A program made the position numbers and the translations under genes. A stretch of 64,000 bases of DNA, from NCBI GenBank assembly GCA_019745395.1, contig JAIETG010000016.1, forward strand, positions 1 to 64,000, written 5' to 3'. This DNA comes from Rhabdochlamydiaceae bacterium. Its GTDB lineage: Bacteria > Chlamydiota > Chlamydiia > Chlamydiales > Rhabdochlamydiaceae. The first letter of the stretch is position 1. Every line of letters starts with the position of its first letter. The notes beneath the pieces were generated by a model. That model saw nothing but the letters and a program-made list of their open reading frames with translations. It did not search any database and was not told the origin of the DNA. This document shows positions 28,628 to 37,680 of this stretch, piece after piece.

Positions 28628-29092
28628 ATGAGCCTCATTCCTGAAGAAGAACTAAAGACTAAGAGCTTTTTCAACCTTACTCCGATGGTGGATTTTCTTT
28701 TCCTCATTGTCGCTTTGTTTGCCACTCTCGCGCTTACAAGGACAGCTTTGTTTGATTCAGAAATTCAGTTAGCCAAAATTAAAGAATCCGACGCTCCCTC
28801 CGCTTCTTCAAAGAACGCACACATCGTCAATCTCTGCGTTGGAAAAACAGGAAGCTACAAATGGGTAACAGAATTTAATGAATACACAATGGAAGGGATT
28901 CCTGCGATCTTGCAAGAGCTCTCTAAACAAGAACAGCTAGGAATCCTACCAAACGACAAAACTCTAACCAAGATCCTATTGCACATAGATAAACAAACAG
29001 AATGGGATCCCGTCGCACAACTAGTGTACACTTTAAAGAAAACAGGATACTTAGCGTATCCCGTTTATGAGTTTGCAAGCTCTACAAACTAG
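28628..29092 (+). CDS. TolR/ExbD biopolymer transport protein
   Basis: 154 aa. One membrane helix (about 20-42) starts with NLTPMVDFLFLIVALF, which carries the conserved Asp (about 22) that binds the proton in TolR/ExbD. The C-terminal domain is periplasmic. Same operon as TolQ. A hairpin overlaps the stop codon. Confidence 0.92.
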   Translation: MSLIPEEELKTKSFFNLTPMVDFLFLIVALFATLALTRTALFDSEIQLAKIKESDAPSASSKNAHIVNLCVGKTGSYKWVTEFNEYTMEGIPAILQELSKQEQLGILPNDKTLTKILLHIDKQTEWDPVAQLVYTLKKTGYLAYPVYEFASSTN

Positions 29093-29099
29093 AGCTTGC
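29075..29099. terminator. hairpin between tolR and the NUDIX gene
   Basis: Perfect 9-bp repeat GCAAGCTCT (29075-29083) and AGAGCTTGC (29091-29099) between convergent genes, partly inside the last tolR codons. The T tract is short (TTCTT). Probably a shared bidirectional terminator. Confidence 0.55.
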
Positions 29100-29102
29100 T
29101 TC

Positions 29103-29867
29103 TTAAGGCTTATATACACGCAAAGCATAAGCTAAAAAAGGATCTCGGAAAGGAACCTTTTTTTCTTCTCCGCGAATATTCACGACATAAAAACCTTGCT
29201 CAAAAGCTACTTGAATCTCTTCCTGACTAAGGGCTAAAATCTCTTCAATAGCTTCCGAGTCTTCTTGCTCTCTAGGGCCTTGCGAAAGAACTTTTGCAGC
29301 AAAAACTGGAAGGAGTAATGACATGGAACCAACATCTGTGGGAGCTCGACCCAATTCCCAGACGCAATCTAAGACCATTCCAGTCTCTTCCAGAGCCTCC
29401 CTTTGCGCTGCCACCTCTAAAGACTCCCCTTTATTAACAAGCCCTCTAGGAAGCTCTATTTCCCAAGATCTTGTTGCATGGCGAAAATTGCAGTTTAAAA
29501 CAATTCTTCCATCGGGAAGAATTGGCATAACCGCAACCGCCGGCTGGGAGCTGTACAAAGATCCCAGCCATAAAATCCTTCCATAGACACCTTCCTTACC
29601 ATTAGGAAACCTACAAGCATCATTGACCCAAATCCAATATGCATCCTGCTTCTGGACACCTACATCTCGTCCGGTATTTTTTTCAATTTCTTGCATTTTT
29701 TCTGGATCGATAAGGATTTCAATCTCCCCTTTTGTCGCATCTCCTCGAGGTGAAACCATATGAGGATATTGCGCAACGAGATCTAAATATTTTTCCCGAG
29801 AAATCTCACTACTCAGCAAAAAGGATGGGATCAAAGAAACTAAGGAAAAAGCAATCTGTTTATACAT
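29103..29867 (-). CDS. NUDIX hydrolase with an export signal
   Basis: 254 aa. A complete NUDIX box starts at Gly142: GX5E with Glu148, then R156-E157, E160-E161 and G163, so metal binding and catalysis look intact. Family members cleave nucleoside diphosphates linked to another group (ADP-ribose, ADP-sugars). The N-terminus (MYKQIAFSLVSLIPSFLLSS, then EISREKY) reads as a Sec signal peptide, which is rare for this enzyme class and would place it in the periplasm or outside. The ATG follows AGGAGTGTTTTC. ADP-ribose is a plausible but unproven substrate. Confidence 0.85.
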   Translation of the reverse strand: MYKQIAFSLVSLIPSFLLSSEISREKYLDLVAQYPHMVSPRGDATKGEIEILIDPEKMQEIEKNTGRDVGVQKQDAYWIWVNDACRFPNGKEGVYGRILWLGSLYSSQPAVAVMPILPDGRIVLNCNFRHATRSWEIELPRGLVNKGESLEVAAQREALEETGMVLDCVWELGRAPTDVGSMSLLLPVFAAKVLSQGPREQEDSEAIEEILALSQEEIQVAFEQGFYVVNIRGEEKKVPFRDPFLAYALRVYKP

Positions 29868-30092
29868 GAAAACACTCCTAAAAAGCTCAAAAAAACGCAG
29901 TATAAAGAAGGGATTCTCATTTTGACAATTACGATATGAACAAAGAGATCCTTATATAGGTAATTCATCGTTAAACATCTGTGAAAATTAACGAAAACCC
30001 CATGAATTCCCCTGAAAAAATAAAACGCACAACAAACTCAAAATAAAATACATATAAAAACAAAAACTTAAATTAAAAAAGTAAATAATTAG

Positions 30093-30120
30093 TTTGATTT
30101 AAAAATAAAATTACTATAAA
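30093..30120 (+). promoter_or_regulatory. putative promoter of the 598-aa gene
   Basis: TTTGAT (30093-30098) and TATAAA (30115-30120) with 16-bp spacing in a very AT-rich region, 35 bp before the ATG, which is preceded by AGGAGAGATAAC. Confidence 0.45.
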
Positions 30121-30154
30121 ATGGATAGTATATGATATATTCAGGAGAGATAAC

Positions 30155-31951
30155 ATGCATAGTTTGTCAGCTAAACTATACCAGGAACTTTCAAATAGCT
30201 TATCCTCCTCTTCTTCAGCAAAATCTGTCGACCCTAAACTAGCCCTATTCTCGCAAATAGTAAAATCCCAATTCTCAAATATGCAACAAACTTACAGTTC
30301 TGGAGTTGACAGATTTCAAACATCCGTGAGTAACACCTGGACAGCTCTTAGCAATGCTGTTACTCGCGTTCGAGAGAACGTTACTGCTTTAACACAATAT
30401 GCTAGCGATACATTGAATCAAGCCGCTAATGTTCTTAATTTCTCAGAGCATGCTCAGGCAACTAATGATCCAGAAGTCCTTCAGCATGCACAAAACGCGC
30501 TTGATGAACAAATAGCGCAAGTAGAAAATCTATTAGGAGAAACAATAGAATGCCATAGAGACGCTCAAAAAGCTAACTCTCAAGTCGAAAGGCAAGCTGG
30601 ACAGCCTTCTAATGAAATAAAGCGCAATCAACATCAATTACAACACAATGCTAAAGAGTTAAAACAAACATTAGAAAGACTTCATTCTCAAAGAGAAGCT
30701 GTATCACAAAAACTAGAAACATTAGTCCAAAGAGAGGCTCCAGAAGCGCACCAACAAGCTAATGCACAAGAAACTGCTATCAGAGATGCTGCAGCTGATT
30801 TTCAAAAAGCGGGAACGGAGGAAAAAAGCTCTCTAAGTTATAGAGCATCTGGACAAGCGTTTACAGAAAAAGGAGGATCACAAACTCCTCTATCTCAAAA
30901 CCAAGAAACATACCGCAACTGTCAAACTCTTGTAGCTAAAGAGCAATATAGCCAACTTGCAAAAGAAGCACAAAAACTCCCAGAATCTTCGAAAACAAGT
31001 CTTTGTACGCAACTTTTACAAGCACCAGTAAAAGAAGCTGCTTTAGCAGCTGCCAAAGAATTGGTTTCTACCCTATCAGGACAAGGACAGATTTATTGCA
31101 AGTGTTTGATCGCTTTGGCAGAAGGAAAACCTCAAGATGTGCTAATGCTTGCAAAATCTCTTTCAGATAGCGGGAAAGCTGCACTAGCAGGGCAACTCAT
31201 AGCTCAGGGCAACTTGGCTACAGCTGAAAAGCTCGTACAAACCATGACACAAGGATCGGATAAAAATTACACCCTTTGCACACTTTTTATGGCTCAAGGC
31301 AAAGATGCACTGGTCATTTTACAAGCTCAGCAAACAAAGCTACCAGATAGCTACATGGCCGCACTATGTGAGAAATTTATGGCCGCAGGAAAAACGGGCG
31401 AAGCTATGCTCTTAGCTGGCATGGTAAAAAATCCTGCAGTTCTTCAAGATTTATGCAAAGCCTTTTTAGCAGCTGGAGCATCTCAAGAAGTTGTAGAGCT
31501 TGCCAAAGACCTCCCTCCAGAAATGCAACTTGCTGTAGCTAAAATGCTCCTTGAAGCCGGATGCTTAAAAGAGGCCATGGAACTTGGAATGCACATGCCA
31601 ATGGAACAGCAAATGGAATTATTTCAAGCGCTACTGCAAAAAAATCCAGCTCTTGCTCTACAGTTTGCTGCAAAAATCTTGCAAAATCCAGAACAAGCCA
31701 AGCAGCTCATTCAAATGCTCTTAGACAAAGGGTTAGTTGCTGATGCTAAGCTTCTTCTAAAACTTGCAAACAACCCACAATTGGACAAAGAATTTGCTCA
31801 CCTTTTAGCACAAGAAAAGGCAAAAAAAGACATAAACAACGCTTCTATAGGCTGTGAAAGCGAAGACGCTTCTACCGATGGAGAGGAACAAGATGAAGAA
31901 GCCTCCTCGAATGAAGAGGATCAAGACGAAGAAGAAGAGGAAGAAGAGTAG
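30155..31951 (+). CDS. coiled-coil and helical-solenoid protein with acidic tail
   Basis: 598 aa, no recognised family. Three parts: a Ser/Asn-rich start (about 1-80) without Sec signal; a coiled coil rich in Gln, Glu and His (about 100-205); and a helical solenoid (about 250-560) built from repeats of roughly 30-35 aa such as AAKELVSTLSGQG, AEKLVQTMTQG and EAMELGMHMP. The C-terminus (about 570-598) is an almost pure Asp/Glu tract. Solenoid plus acidic tail without signal peptide is typical of a secreted effector or chaperone binding basic partners such as histones. That function is inference. Confidence 0.75.
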   Translation: MHSLSAKLYQELSNSLSSSSSAKSVDPKLALFSQIVKSQFSNMQQTYSSGVDRFQTSVSNTWTALSNAVTRVRENVTALTQYASDTLNQAANVLNFSEHAQATNDPEVLQHAQNALDEQIAQVENLLGETIECHRDAQKANSQVERQAGQPSNEIKRNQHQLQHNAKELKQTLERLHSQREAVSQKLETLVQREAPEAHQQANAQETAIRDAAADFQKAGTEEKSSLSYRASGQAFTEKGGSQTPLSQNQETYRNCQTLVAKEQYSQLAKEAQKLPESSKTSLCTQLLQAPVKEAALAAAKELVSTLSGQGQIYCKCLIALAEGKPQDVLMLAKSLSDSGKAALAGQLIAQGNLATAEKLVQTMTQGSDKNYTLCTLFMAQGKDALVILQAQQTKLPDSYMAALCEKFMAAGKTGEAMLLAGMVKNPAVLQDLCKAFLAAGASQEVVELAKDLPPEMQLAVAKMLLEAGCLKEAMELGMHMPMEQQMELFQALLQKNPALALQFAAKILQNPEQAKQLIQMLLDKGLVADAKLLLKLANNPQLDKEFAHLLAQEKAKKDINNASIGCESEDASTDGEEQDEEASSNEEDQDEEEEEEE

Positions 31952-32043
31952 AAAAAACGTTAAAGAATTCTTCTAATCTTATCTGGATTCAAGCTTCCTC
32001 TAGACAAAAACAAAACAATATCACATAATACCTTCATCCATAT

Positions 32044-32125
<82 letters not shown>

Positions 32126-32130
32126 TATTA

Positions 32131-32168
32131 AAAGGACGCTTTTCCCAAAGAAAAGCGTCCTTTTTCAT
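32131..32168 (+). terminator. terminator after tRNA-Leu
   Basis: 14-bp perfect stem, AAAGGACGCTTTTC (32131-32144) with GAAAAGCGTCCTTT (32150-32163), continuing into TTCATTT. Strong rho-independent terminator 6 bp after the tRNA. Confidence 0.92.
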
Positions 32169-32281
32169 TTTACAAGATTCTCTAGAGGGGCGAGACAAGC
32201 TCTACAGTTTTTCGATTGTACATAGCCTCTAACTTATGCTAAAAACACTGTTTTACAACTTTTATCCTTAAGGAGGATTAA

Positions 32282-32668
32282 ATGCTGTTTCCACAGTTAT
32301 TTTTATCCATGATCGCTATTTGTTCTTTTCTTCCTGCTAATGAAAACACACAAAATTCCAGCACTCATCGAGTTTTTCAATTTGAAAATGAGCATGTCAG
32401 AGTTTGGAAAACCGTTATTATGCCTCATCAACCTTTGAAGATGCATCGACACGACTGCTCCCGAGTGGTAATAGGACTCAAAGGAGGATCACTTACCAAA
32501 CTTGAAGAAACTGGGGAAACATCGGAATTAATTTTTGAAACAGGCAAAGCATATTGGTTAAACGAAGATCCTCCAGGCACTCTACATGGCGATATCAACG
32601 AATCTGATGAGCCCATTGAAGTCATGGTCATCGAAATCAAAGCTTTAGATACTGGGATTTCTTCATGA
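32282..32668 (+). CDS. exported cupin-fold protein
   Basis: 128 aa after AAGGAGGATTAA. Signal peptide about 1-19 (LFLSMIAICSFLPANE), then one small cupin domain (about 30-120): motif 1 around PHQPLKMHRHDCSRVV, with candidate metal ligands His56 and His58, and motif 2 near GTLHGDINESDEP. Substrate unknown; cupins range from isomerases to binding proteins. The ATG of the broken racemase overlaps its stop (TCATGA), so the two once formed an operon. Confidence 0.75.
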   Translation: MLFPQLFLSMIAICSFLPANENTQNSSTHRVFQFENEHVRVWKTVIMPHQPLKMHRHDCSRVVIGLKGGSLTKLEETGETSELIFETGKAYWLNEDPPGTLHGDINESDEPIEVMVIEIKALDTGISS

Positions 32669-33217
32669 AAATTGGAGCTAATAGAAAACGGCGACTGGAA
32701 TGCGGTTGGAAAAATCCTAGGGGATTTAGCCAAAAAAATTGAGACCGCAGGAGCAGATGTTTTAATCATGACTTCCAATGCCGCTCACAAAGTATTTCTT
32801 GAAATTGAGCAAGCAATTAACATACCGATCCTTCATATTGCCGATCCAACTGGTGACGTTATGCAAAAACGCGAAATCAAAAAAGTGAGACTTTTAGGAA
32901 CCAAGGTAACGATGACAGAAGATTTTTACCAAAGACGCCTGAAAGATCGATATAATATAGAAGTTCTTGTACCTAAAAAAGGAGAACAAAAACTCCTCCA
33001 CAAAATTATTTTCGACGAATTGACATGTGGTCAAATTCACGACAATTCACGAAAAAGTTTAATAGAAATTATTGACAGGCTCTCGAGTAAAGGCTGTGAA
33101 GGAGTGATCTTGGGATGCACAAAGGTTACACTATTAATTGAGCAAAAAGACACGAAAGTTCCCCTGCTTGACACGACACGTCTCCATGCAAAAGCCGCTG
33201 TTGATGCAGATATTTGA
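32665..33217 (+). pseudogene. aspartate/glutamate racemase, inactivated
   Basis: The old start ATGAAAATTGG (MKIG, as in intact racemases) is at 32665. The next roughly 50 codons are missing, and the frame changes into LIENGDWNAVGKILGDLAKKIE, which aligns to residue about 55 onward of the family. The first catalytic Cys (ICTNTMH in relatives) reads TSNAAH, while the second (GCTKV) remains. With the nucleotide-level deletion, the frame shift and the lost Cys the gene cannot encode a working racemase. A TTG at 32672 could still start a 181-aa remnant. Confidence 0.8.
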
Positions 33218-33299
33218 TCGAATTCAAAAAATCTTCACTAGCCCTAGTAATCTCCATCATAACCATGAGATCTTTTAGTAAAATTTCTTGCTTTCTTTT

Positions 33300-33760
33300 T
33301 TACAGATCAGCCTTGTACTGGTAGAGAAAGGTGCGAAGCATTGCAGCCTTTTGAATGCATGGCAAGTCCGATTCAAAAACCAGAGCGTAGAGCTGGACCA
33401 TTAAATTTTTTACGACTTCAAAAGAAGAACCATTCGCATTGCCTAAAATAATCTGCAACTCCATTTGTGCAGCTAAATGCATATCAAAACCCCAACCTCT
33501 TTGCTGCGCAATCGATCGGTAAGCCTCTTCAAGATAAGGAACAATTTCCCGCTCTAACAGCTCCGCTGAGCTATCTGCTCCCAATTCTTCTAATGTTTTT
33601 AAGGCATTTGTATAAGACTCAATAACAGAAATTGTATTACCTACACCAAAAAAATAGGCAATTTCCGCTTCAAAATCAGCGCCATCTTCCGCAAAAACTG
33701 CTGCAGAAAAAAAGCAAAACTCGCAAATACTACACGAGAAAATCGACGCCAAAAAGTCAT
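33300..33760 (-). pseudogene. exported hypothetical protein, frameshifted in a T7 run
   Basis: The ATG at 33760 follows AAGGGGGGAT and opens a good signal peptide (MTFWRRFSRVVFASFAFF). After a run of seven T (33707-33713 on plus as A) the signal peptide's end SAAVFA and the mature part EDGADFEAEIAYFFGVG lie in the next frame, which runs to 33300. One added T would join them into a protein of about 153 aa. A TTG-started version of the second frame exists, but its N-terminus makes little sense. The mature domain is a helical, acidic protein of unknown family. Phase variation, true loss and a sequencing error are all possible. Confidence 0.6.
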
Positions 33761-33871
33761 ATCCCCCCCTTGAAACAAGCTACTATACAGTCTAATTTAT
33801 TTTAAAACGTGAAACATATACATTCTATGATATTATTACACTCATATTTATCACATAAAACAAGGAAAACC

Positions 33872-34066
33872 ATGCTTAATAAAAAATTCATTTGTTTTGC
33901 AGTTATTGCTTTGCTTAACTTTCACACATTTGCACGTTCATCAGAATCTACCTCGGAAAGCCCCACACAGAACGAAAATCCAGAACCTGCCCCTCACGAA
34001 TTCCCCCCTTTTGGATCGGATCCCATTACATGGACTCCAGAATGGCTTTTAGAAGAACAACATTAA
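33872..34066 (+). CDS. small secreted protein
   Basis: 64 aa from the ATG at 33872, after AAGGAAAACC. An upstream in-frame start would add an unlikely leader. Signal peptide about 1-20 (MLNKKFICFAVIALLNFHTFA), then a Ser/Glu/Pro-rich peptide of about 44 aa ending in TWTPEWLLEEQH. No family recognised. It overlaps the end of the convergent regulator gene by 4 bp. Confidence 0.6.
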   Translation: MLNKKFICFAVIALLNFHTFARSSESTSESPTQNENPEPAPHEFPPFGSDPITWTPEWLLEEQH

Positions 34067-34854
34067 GTATAACAACACTCCATTTCTTCATTTTTTTTGA
34101 GGCCAATGACGCGCCAATTCAACCGAATACTATGACGGTCCCAAGGGACCGTCGCAAGATACACATCTTCTTCACATAAATGAGAATCCACAGAAGCTAA
34201 AAGGTTGTTACCAGTCGGAGTGATGTAAAACAAAAACACTGGCAAATCAGGCCCTTGTCGCAAATGCTCTAAAGCGATCATCCCTGCACTACGATCGAGA
34301 GTCCAACGAAAGGTATTATTAAAACTAATGTCTTGCCCCTGTCTCACCTGCCAAGCGCCTCTTTCATGAAACACTAAAACCGTATCAGAGACTTTGCTCA
34401 CAAGAACGTCTCCTTTCCCCTTCCCAGTCCATTCATACTCACTCTGAGATCTAGATTGCGCCAAGCGAGTAAATTGCTTCACAGCTTTCAACCTATCCCA
34501 AAATGCAATCAATAAAGGTTCTTGAAATCTTCTTTCAAAATTCTCTTGCTGAACAAGAGAATAAAGCTTTTTATCTTGCGGAGGAAGAAGAGTGTAGGCT
34601 TTTTTTAGTAACTGCTCTAATTCGCTCATTAGTGGATGTGCTGGATTCATCTGATAGAGCTTTGTCTTCCCCTCATAATAACTCATAATGATTCTACCTT
34701 GCTCAAGACGTGCTAACGCATTTTGCAGCGATGTCAGAGGCGTCTTCAAGAGCCTTTGGAGCTGAGTTCCATAGCATTTACTGTTTACGAAAAGAAAAAG
34801 CAGAATTTTTTGCACATTTCTGTTCCCACAAAGCCCATCTAGCATAAATATCAA
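34063..34854 (-). CDS. winged-helix regulator with a lipocalin-like C-domain
   Basis: 263 aa. Residues about 8-75 form an ArsR/MarR-type winged helix (QKILLFLFVNSKCYGTQLQRL, LQNALARLEQGRIIMSYYEGKTKLYQMNP). After a helical linker, about 125-255 is a strand-rich domain (FTRLAQSRSQSEYEWTGKGKGDV..., RWTLDRS) resembling the DUF6314 lipocalin-like barrel, which could bind a small ligand. It is divergent from bioB, and the shared 170-bp spacer holds three copies of TTTT-N-GTTTTCA, so it is a candidate repressor of the biotin operon. Assignment to biotin is inferred from position. Confidence 0.75.
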   Translation of the reverse strand: MIFMLDGLCGNRNVQKILLFLFVNSKCYGTQLQRLLKTPLTSLQNALARLEQGRIIMSYYEGKTKLYQMNPAHPLMSELEQLLKKAYTLLPPQDKKLYSLVQQENFERRFQEPLLIAFWDRLKAVKQFTRLAQSRSQSEYEWTGKGKGDVLVSKVSDTVLVFHERGAWQVRQGQDISFNNTFRWTLDRSAGMIALEHLRQGPDLPVFLFYITPTGNNLLASVDSHLCEEDVYLATVPWDRHSIRLNWRVIGLKKNEEMECCYT

Positions 34855-34860
34855 CCTACA

Positions 34861-34958
34861 TTTTAGTTTTCAAAAACACATTCCCACCTAGGATCCTTCC
34901 AGAAACCGATCCATCATGCACATGTTTTTCGTTTTCATAAACTAGTTTTTAGTTTTCA
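34861..34958. promoter_or_regulatory. three direct repeats in the divergent regulator-bioB spacer
   Basis: TTTTAGTTTTCA at 34861-34872 and 34947-34958, and TTTTCGTTTTCA at 34926-34937. The last two are 21 bp apart, two helical turns, so a dimer on one DNA face is possible. They lie just upstream of the bioB promoter and 7 bp before the regulator start. Confidence 0.55.
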
Positions 34959-34973
34959 CGGAAAAATTCCCAA

Positions 34974-35003
34974 TTGAAAGCTGAAGTTTAAGCACTTTAT
35001 ACT
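34974..35003 (+). promoter_or_regulatory. promoter of the biotin operon
   Basis: TTGAAA (34974-34979) and TATACT (34998-35003) with 18-bp spacing. The transcript would begin near 35010, giving a very short leader to the bioB start at 35028. Confidence 0.7.
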
Positions 35004-35027
35004 GTTTGCAAAATGGGAGTGATAAAC

Positions 35028-35993
35028 ATGGAATGTAGATGCGATTGGACCAAAGAAGAAATCAGAGCCGTACACGATACTCCTTTACTAGAACTCATAT
35101 ATTCAGCTGCATCTATCCACAGAAAGCATCATACGGCAGATCAGCTCCAAGTCTGCTCTTTGCTCTCCATTAAGACAGGAGGCTGCCCTGAAGACTGCAA
35201 GTATTGCCCACAATCTGCTCGATATAAAACAGATGTAAATGCTTCTTCCTTGATGCAAGAAGAAGAAATTATTAACTCTGCAAAAAAAGCGATTGCCAAT
35301 GGATCTACAAGGTTTTGCATGGGAGCTGCTTGGAGATCTGTGAGAGATGGCCCTCAATTTGACCGTATTTTGGAAGTTGTAAAACAAATTACCTCTATGG
35401 GAGTAGAAGTATGCTGCACACTTGGGATGCTAAATGAATCTCAAGCAAAAAGGCTTAAGCAAGCAGGGCTTTATGCATATAATCATAATCTAGACACGTC
35501 TCCTGAATTCTACCCTTCAATTACCACTACCCGTCGCTACGAAGATCGTCTGAAAACTTTAGATACCGTAGAAAAAGCAGGCATTAGTGTTTGCTGTGGA
35601 GGAATTATTGGAATGGGAGAAAGCATAGAAGACCGAATCGGTCTTCTACAGATGCTAGCGTCTCGCAATCCACATCCGGAATCGGTCCCCATCAATTTAC
35701 TCATCCCTGTTGCTGGAACGCCTTTAGAAGAAAGAGCATTCATTCCCATTTGGGACATGGTGCGAATGATTGCAACAGCACGGATTATTATGCCCAAGGC
35801 CATGGTCCGTCTTTCTGGAGGACGGCTTGGGCGCTCTATGGAAGAGCACGCGCTTTGTTTTTTAGCAGGAGCCAACTCCATTTTCTCAGGAGAAAAACTA
35901 CTGACTCGTCCCTGTTCCGACTTTGATGCAGATCGAGAAATGATGGATCTATTTGGATTAAAAATCCTCCCAGCTTTTGAGGCCAAAAAATGA
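35028..35993 (+). CDS. bioB: biotin synthase
   Basis: 321 aa from the ATG at 35028, after GGGAG; an in-frame ATG at 35013 lies almost at the predicted transcript start. Radical-SAM enzyme that inserts sulfur into dethiobiotin, the last step. The [4Fe-4S] cysteines are Cys53, Cys57 and Cys60 (CPEDCKYC); [12 protein letters not shown] and MVRLSGGR are further signatures. Joined to bioF by an ATGA overlap. Confidence 0.97.
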   Translation: MECRCDWTKEEIRAVHDTPLLELIYSAASIHRKHHTADQLQVCSLLSIKTGGCPEDCKYCPQSARYKTDVNASSLMQEEEIINSAKKAIANGSTRFCMGAAWRSVRDGPQFDRILEVVKQITSMGVEVCCTLGMLNESQAKRLKQAGLYAYNHNLDTSPEFYPSITTTRRYEDRLKTLDTVEKAGISVCCGGIIGMGESIEDRIGLLQMLASRNPHPESVPINLLIPVAGTPLEERAFIPIWDMVRMIATARIIMPKAMVRLSGGRLGRSMEEHALCFLAGANSIFSGEKLLTRPCSDFDADREMMDLFGLKILPAFEAKK

Positions 35994-37075
35994 TCACAGC
36001 TTTTTTAAATGCGCAGCTTCAAAAAAGAAAAACCCAGGGAACATTAAGAACTCTTCCCTCCGCTCAAGGATTAGTAGATCTCACTTCTAATGACTATTTC
36101 GGATTTGCACATGCTAGAGAGCTACCCCACAAGGAAGCTTGTCAAATAGGCGCCACAGGATCTCGCCTGCTGACTGGTAATCATCCTTTTTTTGAAAAAC
36201 TAGAATCGAAAATTGCTCATTTTCATAAAGCAGAAAGCTGCTTGATTTACAATACGGGATACACAGCAAATCTTGGGCTTATCGCCGCGCTCAGCACCCC
36301 TGAAACTACTTTTGTATACGATCTGGAAATTCACGCATCCATGATCGATGGAATGCACCTTGGCAAAAGCAAAAGCGTTCCTTTCAGACATAACAACCTC
36401 CATTCCCTAGAAAAAAAATTACAAGAAGCATCTCCCCCTGTTTTCGTACTAGTCGAATCCATTTACTCGATCAGCGGAGACTTCGCTCCCTTAATAGAAA
36501 TAGCAGCTCTTTGCAAACGCTATGAAGCTGCTTTAATTGTCGATGAAGCCCATGCAACAGGATTTTGCGGACCTCGAGGAATAGGGCATGTTGCAGAGCT
36601 TGCATTAGAATCCCAAGTTTTTGCTCGAATACATACTTTCAGCAAGGCTCTAGGAAGCCATGGAGCTTGCGTTCTTGGAAGCCTCATGCTTAAAGAATAT
36701 CTTCTCAATTTTTCAAGACCCTGGATCTATACAACAGCGCTTCCCATCTCCTCTCTCACTTTCATTGACATCGGCTATGAAAAACTTGAAAAAGAGGCGC
36801 ACCTCCATCAAAAGCGACTAAAACTGCTGATCTCCTATTTTCAAAAAAAACTAGGAGTTCAAGGATCTCAAACGCCTATTCAACCGATCTACATCTCTGG
36901 AATAGAAAAGGTGCGTCAGCTTTCTCTGAAACTACAACAACATGGACTCGATGTTCGATCCATAGTTTCCCCCACGACAAAACGAGGTAAAGAATGCTTA
37001 CGCGTGGTTTTACATAGTTTTAATCAAGAAGAAGAAATTGATCAACTCGAAAAGGTCCTAAGATGCAACGTATAA
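35990..37075 (+). CDS. bioF: 8-amino-7-oxononanoate synthase
   Basis: 361 aa. PLP enzyme condensing pimeloyl-ACP/CoA with alanine, first step of the conserved ring pathway. TSNDYFG near the N-terminus, [13 protein letters not shown] (about 182-194), and the PLP-binding Lys in [11 protein letters not shown] (about 215-225). Starts inside the bioB stop and overlaps bioD by 13 bp. Its acyl substrate must come from elsewhere: no bioC/bioH/bioW is nearby. Confidence 0.96.
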   Translation: MITAFLNAQLQKRKTQGTLRTLPSAQGLVDLTSNDYFGFAHARELPHKEACQIGATGSRLLTGNHPFFEKLESKIAHFHKAESCLIYNTGYTANLGLIAALSTPETTFVYDLEIHASMIDGMHLGKSKSVPFRHNNLHSLEKKLQEASPPVFVLVESIYSISGDFAPLIEIAALCKRYEAALIVDEAHATGFCGPRGIGHVAELALESQVFARIHTFSKALGSHGACVLGSLMLKEYLLNFSRPWIYTTALPISSLTFIDIGYEKLEKEAHLHQKRLKLLISYFQKKLGVQGSQTPIQPIYISGIEKVRQLSLKLQQHGLDVRSIVSPTTKRGKECLRVVLHSFNQEEEIDQLEKVLRCNV

Positions 37076-37680
37076 TTATTGCAGGGATCAATACAGAAGT
37101 TGGAAAAACCGTTGTTGCAGCTATTTTCACAGAAGCTCTCCAAGGTCATTACTGGAAACCGGTCCAGTGCGGAATGCCCCGCGATCGAGATTGGGTAAAC
37201 GATAGACTCTCTCAAGCAAACAGGTGTTATCTCGAACATGCTTGTTTGAACGCGCCTGTATCCCCACATTTAGCGGCAAGAATGCAAGGAATACAAATCA
37301 AGGCTAAGGATCTAGTTCCACCTGTTTGCTCAAGACCTCTTATCATAGAAGGAACAGGAGGCCTTCTTGCCCCCTTAAATGAAAATGAGACCTGGGCAGA
37401 TGCTGCATCAGCTTGGGATGCTCAATGGATTTTGGTACATCGTCACTATCTTGGCAGCTTGAATCATTTTCTCCTAACTGTTGAATCTATGCAGCATAGA
37501 AATCTTCCTCTTTTAGGAGTCGTATTTAACGGAGAGGGAGATTTAGAGACCGAAAAAATGCTTTTAAAAAAAGCCAACACAGATTGCTTAGGGAGATTAC
37601 CATGGCAAAAACACTTAACACCAACTGCTCTTCAAACATTGGCCAAAAAATGGAAAGGAACTATCCTCACAGCTCTTTAG
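37063..37680 (+). CDS. bioD: dethiobiotin synthetase
   Basis: 205 aa. ATP-dependent carboxylation and ring closure of DAPA. P-loop GINTEVGKTVVAA (about 6-18) and EGTGGLLAPL (about 103-112). Overlaps bioF and bioA. Confidence 0.95.
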   Translation: MQRIIIAGINTEVGKTVVAAIFTEALQGHYWKPVQCGMPRDRDWVNDRLSQANRCYLEHACLNAPVSPHLAARMQGIQIKAKDLVPPVCSRPLIIEGTGGLLAPLNENETWADAASAWDAQWILVHRHYLGSLNHFLLTVESMQHRNLPLLGVVFNGEGDLETEKMLLKKANTDCLGRLPWQKHLTPTALQTLAKKWKGTILTAL

